DNA of 64,000 nt from NCBI GenBank assembly GCA_041399065.1, contig JAWKTN010000010.1, positions 310,001-374,000 on the forward strand, read 5' to 3'. Position numbers and translations under genes: made by a program. Below, piece by piece: positions 57,492-64,000 of the stretch (position 1 is the stretch's first letter; each line of letters starts with the position of its first letter). Below the pieces are notes generated by a model. The model saw only the letters and a program-made list of their open reading frames with translations. It was not told the DNA's origin and did not search any database. Source of the DNA: JAGQPD01 sp020426865. Lineage in GTDB: Bacteria > Planctomycetota > Planctomycetia > Pirellulales > Pirellulaceae.

Positions 57492-58634
57492 ATGTCGGAC
57501 CAATTCTCATCGCCACAGGTAGCACGGGTCGACGGCGCTCATGTCATTCGTCCCACGAAACGCGATTTACCGCTGGCCGAGCAGCCATCAATGCCAGCAT
57601 TGCGAGCCATGGCCGGGCAACTGTCGGACGGCAGTTCAGAACAATTGATTCGTCAAGCGGACGAGCTTGGTGAATACTTGCGATCGCAACAATTGGAGCT
57701 TGACCGACGTGAGTCGACCTATAATGCTCGCGCTGCCGCGATGGAAAACGAGATGCGAGTGGCCCGACTTATGTATCGCGAGCGTGAAGCCGGTTTGCGG
57801 GTGCGTGAGGAGGAATTTGAACGCCGAATGACAGCGATCCAAGACCGCACGGCCGAATTCAAGTCAGTAGAGGAGTCGATCCGTCGGGAAAGCGATTTGG
57901 TCACGCAACAATGTCGTAGCGCCGCCGAACAGGCCAATGAAGCAAGGCATCGTTGGGAGCAACGACTTACGCAACTGGACAAGAGCGAGCAACTGCTTCA
58001 GGCTCAAATGTCGGATTTGAACCATGAACGTCAGCGGTTGGAACAGGAGCGTTCGCAGCTGGTGCACGAACGCCGGAACTTGCAACAACAGTTTGACATG
58101 ACACAACGAAAAACGAAGGCCGAACTGGATCGCAAGCACATTGAGTTGTCGCAGCGAGCCAAGGAGATTGAACGCCGACAGGCGGCGGCGCGTCAGCTAC
58201 ACATGGATGTTGCCCGGATGCACCGCGAGGCGATGGAGATGCGGTTGTGCACGGAAGAGCTATGGGGCAAATTGACGGAACAGGTGTCGCCAGCCGAGTT
58301 GACGAAGTCCTTAGCGGAAATGCGTCGCAAGCTGGCTGGTCAGTTTCAGTTGGCGAATCAATCGCTGGCACAACAGCGCCAGGAATTGAAGGAGCTGATT
58401 GGCAAGCTGGCAGAACATCAAAACCGCGTCAGCAAACAGCGGCAGGAAGTACAAACATGGGTGGCTCGACGCAACGCGGAAATTGAGGAGCAAGCGGCAC
58501 GTCTGGTGGAACGTGAACAACAGTTGGAGAACCAGAAGCCGGATCTGCAGTATTTGGAAAAAGAGATCGAACGCCAGCGACACCAGTACGAACAGGAGAT
58601 TCGTCGCCTGAAAAATCTCGTAAGTTCTTCGTAG
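57492..58634 (+). CDS. Coiled-coil protein of unknown function
   Basis: 380 aa from the ATG at 57492, with GCAGGA upstream. After about 45 ordinary residues nearly the whole protein is predicted coiled coil, rich in Gln, Glu, Arg and Leu (RLMYREREAGLRVREEEFERRMTAIQDR, NHERQRLEQERSQLVHERRNLQQQFDM). No signal or membrane segment is present, so it is probably a cytoplasmic structural or scaffold protein. It lies 56 bp before obg on the same strand. No specific role can be read from the sequence. Confidence 0.8.
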   Translation: MSDQFSSPQVARVDGAHVIRPTKRDLPLAEQPSMPALRAMAGQLSDGSSEQLIRQADELGEYLRSQQLELDRRESTYNARAAAMENEMRVARLMYREREAGLRVREEEFERRMTAIQDRTAEFKSVEESIRRESDLVTQQCRSAAEQANEARHRWEQRLTQLDKSEQLLQAQMSDLNHERQRLEQERSQLVHERRNLQQQFDMTQRKTKAELDRKHIELSQRAKEIERRQAAARQLHMDVARMHREAMEMRLCTEELWGKLTEQVSPAELTKSLAEMRRKLAGQFQLANQSLAQQRQELKELIGKLAEHQNRVSKQRQEVQTWVARRNAEIEEQAARLVEREQQLENQKPDLQYLEKEIERQRHQYEQEIRRLKNLVSSS

Positions 58635-58690
58635 ACGTAGCGACCGGCGGGCAAGCCGAATTACAATGTGGTTTTTCGGATTGCTCATCC

Positions 58691-59692
58691 ATGTTTGTAG
58701 ATCGCGTACAAATCGACGTCCAGGGGGGCAAAGGAGGCGACGGTTGTTGCAGTTTCCTCCGCTTGCGGTATGTCCCCAGGGGTGGCCCGGATGGCGGTGA
58801 TGGTGGGCGCGGAGGGAGTATCGTCATCGTGGCGATCGAAGGCGTTGACAGCCTGGCCGCGGTAGCTCACCGAAAACACTGGAAAGCCCGTAGCGGCAAG
58901 CACGGTGAAGGCGCTAACCGACACGGCCGAGCGGCCGAAGACCTTGTGATTCAAGTGCCACCCGGGACAGTCGTGATCGATTCCGAACACGACTTGGTGC
59001 TGCGCGACCTCAAGGACGCGGGAGACCAGGTCATCGCGGCGAAGGGGGGGCGCGGTGGCAAGGGCAACGCCCATTTCAAGACGTCGACGAATCGAGCACC
59101 GCGCGAGTTTACTCGCGGCGAACCGGGCGAAGAACGACGCCTGGTGTTGGAGTTAAAGGTGATTGCCGATGCTGGCCTGATCGGCATGCCCAACGCCGGC
59201 AAGAGTACGTTGCTCAGTCGACTCACGCGCGCCAGACCAGAAATCGCGGACTATCCGTTTACTACCAAGCATCCGAACCTGGGCCGCGTTCAAATCGACT
59301 TTGATCGCACGTTCGTGTTGGCCGATATCCCTGGCCTGATCGAAGGTGCTCACGAAGGCGTCGGGCTGGGACACGAGTTTTTGCGGCACGTACAGCGAGC
59401 GGGCGTGTTGATCCACCTGGTCGAGCCGATGCCGATCGATGGTTCGGACCCAGTTTACAACTATCGCGCCATTCGCGATGAGCTAGTGCAATTCGATCCG
59501 GCGTTGGCAGAACGTCCGGAGATCCTGGTCGTGAGCAAAGCCGAATTGCCGGTTGCCGAGGACGTGCAGCAACAGATTGCCGCTGCGACCGGTATTCAAC
59601 CGATGTTGATTTCCGCCGTGACCGGCCAGGGTTTGAATCAGCTGACGACGACAATCTACCAACAATTGCAGTCTCGTAACTCCGAGGTGTGA
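58691..59692 (+). CDS. obg: Obg-family GTPase
   Basis: 333 aa. The Obg fold opens with MFVDRVQIDVQGGKGGDGCCSFLRLRYVPRGGPDGGDGGRGG. The G domain has G1 GMPNAGKSTL, G3 DIPGLIEGAHEG and SAVTGQGLNQL as G5. The G4 position, normally NKxD, reads SKAE (residues 282-285). The protein ends after the G domain, without the variable C-terminal domain. Obg acts in 50S ribosome assembly and stress control. Its stop overlaps the GTG of coaX by 4 bp. Confidence 0.95.
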   Translation: MFVDRVQIDVQGGKGGDGCCSFLRLRYVPRGGPDGGDGGRGGSIVIVAIEGVDSLAAVAHRKHWKARSGKHGEGANRHGRAAEDLVIQVPPGTVVIDSEHDLVLRDLKDAGDQVIAAKGGRGGKGNAHFKTSTNRAPREFTRGEPGEERRLVLELKVIADAGLIGMPNAGKSTLLSRLTRARPEIADYPFTTKHPNLGRVQIDFDRTFVLADIPGLIEGAHEGVGLGHEFLRHVQRAGVLIHLVEPMPIDGSDPVYNYRAIRDELVQFDPALAERPEILVVSKAELPVAEDVQQQIAAATGIQPMLISAVTGQGLNQLTTTIYQQLQSRNSEV

Positions 59693-60510
59693 TTGTGGAA
59701 GCACCGGACAGCATCTTAGCTATTGATATCGGCAATTCTTCGATTCATGCAGGCTGTTTTGTCGACATTCCAACGATGACCGGAGGTCGGCAACCTCCGT
59801 TGCCAGCGCCGGTAGTGTCACAAGCCTGGACAAGCGAGGGACCGGTTCCTAACGATCCCATGCCACCCAACGCGGTGACCATGAACACGGTCTGGGTAGT
59901 AGCGAGCGTGAACCGCGCCGGACTTCAACGTGTCCGCCAGTGGCATGATAGCGTCGCTCCTAGTTGTCCCTTCATCGTGTTGGCACGCGATGCATTCTCG
60001 CTGGCGATCGATGTGCGGCATCCCGATCGCGTGGGGATCGACCGGTTGGCCGCAGCCACCGCGGCCAATCGCCTGCGGCCGAAAGGACGATCTGCGGTTG
60101 TCGTCGACGCCGGTACGGCGATTACCGTCGATGCCCTTGACAGTCGCGGGTGCTTTTTGGGAGGCGCCATTCTGCCCGGCGTAGGACTGATGGCCAGGTC
60201 GCTATCAACCTGGACCGATCAACTGCCACTCGTCGAGTGCGATCTCGGCAACCAGAGCGCTCCGGCTATTGGCAAGCAGACAGTCGAGGCGATTCGGGGC
60301 GGCATCACTTGGGGAATCCGTGGAGCGGTCCGCGCATTGGCACAACAGATCCAGACTGAATTGGGAGACACCGAATCGCCCATATTTGTCACCGGCGGTA
60401 GCGGACGGCACCTAACGAGCGGATGGCCATCCGCGACCTTCATTCCGCAATTAACGTTGGCCGGCGTCGTAATCGCCTACCTGGAAACCGCTTCGCGCCC
60501 GGGCACCTGA
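59689..60510 (+). CDS. coaX: Type III pantothenate kinase
   Basis: 273 aa from the GTG at 59689 that overlaps obg (GTGTGA); a second GTG at 59695 has GAGGT upstream and may be used instead. ILAIDIGNSSIHAG is the ATP-binding motif 1, DRVGIDRLAAATAANRLRPKGRSAVVVDAGTAITVDAL covers the pantothenate and second ATP motifs, and FLGGAILPGVGLMARSLSTWTDQLPLVE is the family's central segment. It phosphorylates pantothenate, the first step of coenzyme A synthesis. About 15 residues longer than typical because of an insert near residue 30. Confidence 0.93.
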   Translation: MIVEAPDSILAIDIGNSSIHAGCFVDIPTMTGGRQPPLPAPVVSQAWTSEGPVPNDPMPPNAVTMNTVWVVASVNRAGLQRVRQWHDSVAPSCPFIVLARDAFSLAIDVRHPDRVGIDRLAAATAANRLRPKGRSAVVVDAGTAITVDALDSRGCFLGGAILPGVGLMARSLSTWTDQLPLVECDLGNQSAPAIGKQTVEAIRGGITWGIRGAVRALAQQIQTELGDTESPIFVTGGSGRHLTSGWPSATFIPQLTLAGVVIAYLETASRPGT

Positions 60511-61266
60511 TGCCGACGGCACGGCCACCTGCTCTGCCTGGAAACCAGGTATGTGTAAAAATGGCAATAGGATTGCGTTGATCTGCTTCCGGTGAGCAGT
60601 CCGCGTCGAATGACAAAGTGGGAAATAGCGGATCGCAGTCATACTCAGAATCCCGGTACGCGTACGCGCTCGTCGTCGATCGACAAGGGTTCAACATTCG
60701 TTCCATTGCCGGCGCGATCACCGAGTACGAGTAGGAGTACCGTTGCACTGAGTACGAGTACGATTTGCCTGACGAACTTGAATCATTACCAGACGCCGCG
60801 GCGATAAGCCCTCGCTGGGGCAGTTATCGCGGAATCGGCGATAAGTCGACAGATAATTATCCCTTACTTATTGCCGATGACCGTGAAATTGGCAAGTGTA
60901 ACAGAAAAACAGGGGTTTCTGATCGTTTTACCGCTTTGTCATCAAGTCGGGATTGCTGATGGTGAAATGACGGCCGTGCGGTTTGGCAGTCGAATGTCGC
61001 TGACGGAAAAACTAACCGCAGCTTGGCGCTTTTTGGTGACTAAAGACGGTAAGGAAGACCGCTGTTCTTAGATGATTCGACGACACGCTTGGCGTGGAGC
61101 CAGTCCCGCCGCGCGGTGTTATCCGTCGGCAGCCTCCCCGGAATTTGATCAGGACGCCCCCGCCGCCTTTGCTTCGCACAAAGTGGGTTACACGAACCAC
61201 AAACCGTCATTGTCCAAACAGCGGCTACGGTCAGGATGTACATCGTGAGGAGATGCTCAGGACTCG
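60511..61266. other. Intergenic region without recognised gene
   Basis: 756 bp after coaX. The small frames here have no recognisable protein character. A short hairpin, CCTGGAAACCAGG, lies at 60537-60549, 27 bp after the coaX stop, and GAGTACGAGTA is repeated at about 60723 and 60750. Nothing else is clear. Confidence 0.5.
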
Positions 61267-61959
61267 CTAATCTGCGTCGGACAATGACGCCGACGCGTCT
61301 TCATCGACAATGCTACAGGGTTTGCCAAGGATTTTGGTACCGTTTTGGCTTGCTTGTCGATCGGCGGCGGTATTTGTCACATAACATGACAGCATATAGG
61401 CACCGACGCCAATCCAGCTGATGGCGGCCAGTGAATAAAGCAACTGAAGAAGGCCCGCGAATTGCGTTCGCCCGGTCGCAAACATAATCGCGACGATTGC
61501 AACCATAAAGATGTTCGTGCCGATAAGGTACCGGTTCAGCGTCGTTGCTTCACTGCGATTCCACAAAGCAGCGGCCAGCATTGCTGGTCCGCCGAGCAGA
61601 GGAAAGCTCAAACCGAAGCCAAAATGCCGCCAATCTGGATGGGGATAAAACCCTGCAAACCACATCGCCACGCCAAACATCACAATGATGCACCACGTCC
61701 ATCGTTTGGGAATCGCACTTGCGTCGAGGTGGCGAAGTGCCCGCCAGAAACCATATGCAGCAAACATCGCGGCAAAGCCAACCAGCATCAGCCCGATGTT
61801 GAGGATTTGTGGGTGAGGGGCGCCTTCGGCTCCGAGTTCACTGGCATATTGTCCGACCAAGCTGAAACTGGGATAAAACAACGACGCCAAAAAGACTGTC
61901 CCAAAATAGAGGACGGGGACCGCGATACCGGCCCTAAGTGAAAGTGCTTCAAGTTTCAT
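61267..61959 (-). CDS. DUF998-type membrane protein
   Basis: 230 aa from the ATG at 61959, preceded by AGGAGGG, a strong ribosome site. Six or seven hydrophobic segments: AGIAVPVLYFGTVFLASLFYP, ILNIGLMLVGFAAMFAAYGFW, TWCIIVMFGVAMWFAGFYP, LSFPLLGGPAMLAAALW, IGTNIFMVAIVAIMFATG and LLYSLAAISWIGVGAYMLS. The first loop VGQYASELGAEGAPHP is the conserved sequence of DUF998 inner-membrane proteins, of unknown function. The C-terminal tail is hydrophilic and longer than usual. Confidence 0.85.
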   Translation of the reverse strand: MKLEALSLRAGIAVPVLYFGTVFLASLFYPSFSLVGQYASELGAEGAPHPQILNIGLMLVGFAAMFAAYGFWRALRHLDASAIPKRWTWCIIVMFGVAMWFAGFYPHPDWRHFGFGLSFPLLGGPAMLAAALWNRSEATTLNRYLIGTNIFMVAIVAIMFATGRTQFAGLLQLLYSLAAISWIGVGAYMLSCYVTNTAADRQASQNGTKILGKPCSIVDEDASASLSDAD

Positions 61960-62402
61960 CACAAATACCCTCCTAACAGGAACGAGTCTAATTGATACGA
62001 CTTCGAAAAGGAAGTAAACGAATGGCACACGGCTCAAAGCTGCAGAACTTCAGCAAAAAGGATCGCAGGCACTTCTTCGGACGATGAAATGCCGGCGTCT
62101 TCTCGTTCAACGCCGCGTCGTTGGTGGCTCTCTTCTCCTGTGAAGCGGTCGTGAGATGGCAGCCGTTCCAACCGCTACACTTCGCTCTCGATGATTCGTA
62201 CCTCGGACACGCGGCCAAGCAAGACCACGATCCGACACCACCACCGACCGAACGCTCTACAACCGCGAACGCACTCGCCTTTTCGCGACGGCGGTGTCTT
62301 TTTTAGGGTGTCTGGCGGTGTTTCTTCTGGCGGTGTTTTTCTCAAGCCGTTTACCGTGCAAGTACTTGTGAACAAAGTCCGTGAGGTGCTAGACCATTGC
62401 AC
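61960..62402. other. Intergenic region with a 15-bp tandem repeat
   Basis: 443 bp between the DUF998 gene and a decayed sulfatase. No supported frame. TCTGGCGGTGTTTCT and TCTGGCGGTGTTTTT are adjacent 15-bp units (62311-62325, 62326-62340), with a further degenerate copy upstream. Confidence 0.6.
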
Positions 62403-62735
62403 TCAGGATGAGCCATGCCACGATCGTGTCGGATAGCGATGCGCGCTGTTCCCGTTTGTTAGTGCGTGCCAGCGGTTGTCTCCGCCGCCGTCAACTCGCG
62501 ATTTGCTGGCAATCCAATCGTGTTTGAGTTGTGTGACGAGCGTCGTGCGTCGAGCGATCGCCACTAAGTTGTTTCGTTCGCTGATGTCGACCTGCAGATC
62601 GTAGAGTGCCTCGCGATCCCTCTCTCATTTGTCGTCCCGGTAGATGATGCCCAGTTTGCGATGTGTAGGGTCGTCACGCCCGTGCCAGGAAAGGCGATCG
62701 TAGTCGCGCGGTGCCGCAAGCCGATTGCGCGGTGA
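62403..62735 (-). pseudogene. Decayed C-terminal fragment of a sulfatase
   Basis: Read on the minus strand, one frame gives YDRLSWHGRDDPTHRKLGII, a YRDDK end, an in-frame TGA (62625-62627), then RDREALYDLQVDISERNNL and a QLKHDWI stretch up to a stop at 62403. The order matches the end of arylsulfatases (GxxYRDDKWKL...REALYDLxxDxxExxNL). The stop in the middle, and no catalytic region found upstream, mark it as a remnant. The upstream limit is uncertain. Confidence 0.55.
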
Positions 62736-62991
62736 CGGCGAGGTGACGTGAAAGACGGTTAGCGTCGGTGGCGAAATGAGCACGCTGTGCATCCGACACC
62801 AGCATCACCAGCAGGGTGAAGCGAAGAGTCGGAAGGTGGATCGGCTCGGCGTTGAAAGGAACGGCACGCGGAAGCGGCGACACGCCAATTCGGTGTTCGA
62901 TAGCTTGACGGATGGGATAGAATGAGTAAGAGCATGATCATCTCCGTTGGCGGACGGTAACCTGTTGGAATTGAGACTGCGTTTTGTACTT

Positions 62992-63582
62992 ATGAGTGGC
63001 GATTCGTTAGGATCCATCTCCGTTTTATTCGAGCAGTTGCAGCAGGGTGACGCGACGGCAGCGCACGAGGTATGGTCGAGATATTTTCCCCGGTTGGCCG
63101 GATTGGCCCGACGTATACTCAGCAATCGGCAACTGCCACAAGGGGCGGAAGATGCTGTGCAGGACGCTTTCTTCAAGTTTTTTCGACGTGTGGAGCGAGG
63201 GGACTACGAGTCCGGACTGCGTCGTGATGACCTGTGGCGGACACTCAGTTTGATCACAGTGCAAGCTGCGCGCAAGTTAATGATTCGTGAATCAGCTCAA
63301 AGACGTGGTTCTGGCAAGGTGTTCACGGAAACGGATATGGTTGGTGGGAACGGAAATCACCGTCGATTCGAATCGGCATTCGGCAGGCTCTCAACAGCAG
63401 AGTGCGACATTATTTGTTCCGAGTTCCTGCAGCGGCTCGATGGCCCACTTCGAGAAGTGGCGATTCTACGTTTGGCGGGATACACGAATCCAGAAATCAA
63501 ATCGATACTTGGGTGTTCATTGCGGTCGGTCGAGCGGCAGCTGTATGTCATTCGAGCGACGTGGTGCGAGTACGTCGACTAG
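62992..63582 (+). CDS. ECF-type RNA polymerase sigma factor
   Basis: 196 aa from the ATG at 62992. Region 2: VWSRYFPRLAGLARRILSNRQLPQGAEDAVQDAFFKFFRR, with the conserved AEDAVQD-F pattern. Region 4: LDGPLREVAILRLAGYTNPEIKSILGCSLRSVERQLYVIR, a helix-turn-helix ending in the typical SVERxL. The region between is longer than in a minimal ECF factor. No anti-sigma gene is adjacent, and a WD40 protein gene converges on it. It would direct polymerase to a small regulon, unknown here. Confidence 0.9.
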   Translation: MSGDSLGSISVLFEQLQQGDATAAHEVWSRYFPRLAGLARRILSNRQLPQGAEDAVQDAFFKFFRRVERGDYESGLRRDDLWRTLSLITVQAARKLMIRESAQRRGSGKVFTETDMVGGNGNHRRFESAFGRLSTAECDIICSEFLQRLDGPLREVAILRLAGYTNPEIKSILGCSLRSVERQLYVIRATWCEYVD

Positions 63583-63645
63583 ATGAGCTATCGATGAAGG
63601 TTTCCACATGTCGGAATCGCCAGGCCTCAGAGATCGGGGTAGGCA

Positions 63646-64000
63646 TCATCGCGTCAGAAGTCGAAACCCTACGACGCTGTGGGAAAGGTTTTGTGGGGGT
63701 GGGTGTGCCGTCGAGGCTGCGATCCGTTGGCGGTTTGGCGTTCCCAACGGTTCGGCAGGAGCGAGGGATAACTCGCTCAGCTGTTCGTACAGTCGTTGTA
63801 GGTCCCAGACGCGGATTCCGTGTTGGCAGTTGCGACTGACGAGAAAGCGGCCGTCGGCGGAGAACTCCGCTTGATTGGTGGCTTGCGGTGGAGCACAGGT
63901 AAGGCTGACTATTTCCCGGCCCGTTTCGCGATCGATGAGGGAAAGTGAGTCGTCGTCCGCACGAGACGCAAAGAAGGTACCATCCCGATTGAGCCAGCCA
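63646..64000 (-). CDS. WD40-repeat protein, C-terminal part
   Basis: The minus strand is open from the window edge to a TGA at 63646. It contains GWLNRDGTFFASRADDDSLSLIDRETGREIVSL and AEFSADGRFLVSRNCQHGIRVWDLQRLYEQLSEL. The DGRFLVS...IRVWDL pattern is the end of a WD40 blade, and the RVWDLxxLxxQL tail is common in planctomycete WD40 proteins, often fused to Ser/Thr kinases. Whether a kinase domain precedes it lies outside the window. Its stop is 64 bp from that of the sigma factor. Confidence 0.75.
   Translation of the reverse strand, partial: GWLNRDGTFFASRADDDSLSLIDRETGREIVSLTCAPPQATNQAEFSADGRFLVSRNCQHGIRVWDLQRLYEQLSELSLAPAEPLGTPNRQRIAASTAHPPPQNLSHSVVGFRLLTR

Noticed and set aside
62674..62883. 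69-codon minus-strand frame near the sigma factor
   Set aside because: It overlaps the sulfatase remnant in another frame and has no recognised motif.

Overview
The window looks like chromosome from a Planctomycete of the Pirellulales type. The signs are a sulfatase and a sialate O-acetylesterase in a small carbohydrate locus, a PQQ-like propeller protein, a short exported protein that starts with a variant of the planctomycete LEPR-XLL motif, a DUF4159 protein, large TPR proteins, an ECF sigma factor beside a WD40 protein, and loosely packed genes with many GTG/TTG starts. Base composition is moderately GC-rich, apart from one AT-rich gene-free stretch near 39.4-41.3 kb. I found no rRNA, tRNA, CRISPR array, transposase, integrase or phage gene. 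Function calls rest on motifs read by eye; no database search was run.

Layout. 0-5.3 kb: end of a DUF4159/TPR-peptidase operon, an unknown acidic-tailed protein and an esterase. 5.4-12.9 kb: hpt and a glycosyltransferase, glgC with a MazG-like pyrophosphohydrolase, a GAF-SpoIIE protein whose phosphatase motifs look eroded, and a secreted TPR protein. 13-16.8 kb: a five-heme cytochrome followed 10 bp later by an outer-membrane barrel. 17.4-21.8 kb: SRPBCC protein, rRNA methyltransferase, YgiQ radical SAM protein. 22-28.9 kb: an overlapping minus-strand operon (PQQ propeller, AEC transporter, sialate O-acetylesterase, GNAT) divergent from a sulfatase, then a LEPR-XLL-like microprotein with a 5' hairpin. 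28.9-33.9 kb: heavy-metal RND efflux operon with a Cys/His-rich leader protein. 34-39.4 kb: S46 peptidase, serine hydrolase and nitrilase.

39.4-41.3 kb is the most unusual part. It is AT-rich, has no gene, and carries ten copies of a TAGAGTCTCTA palindrome inside a degenerate higher-order tandem repeat of about 257 bp. Most palindromes are about 100 bp apart and the others 22-30 bp apart. I cannot assign a function.

41.3-50.5 kb: Rieske oxygenase overlapping an HNH endonuclease tail to tail, a small conserved protein, a Cys-rich repeat protein with a clear terminator, an M24 peptidase, carB and a tandem UspA protein. 50.4-60.5 kb: a large unknown membrane-anchored protein, cupin, rsmD, an exported cyclophilin, mutY, a coiled-coil protein, obg and coaX. 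60.5-64 kb: a DUF998 membrane protein, a decayed sulfatase fragment, an ECF sigma factor and the end of a WD40 protein.

A second pattern runs through the whole window. Short direct tandem duplications (units of 14-19 bp, two or three copies) occur at eleven or more places, in genes and between them, with 15- and 18-bp units inside reading frames.
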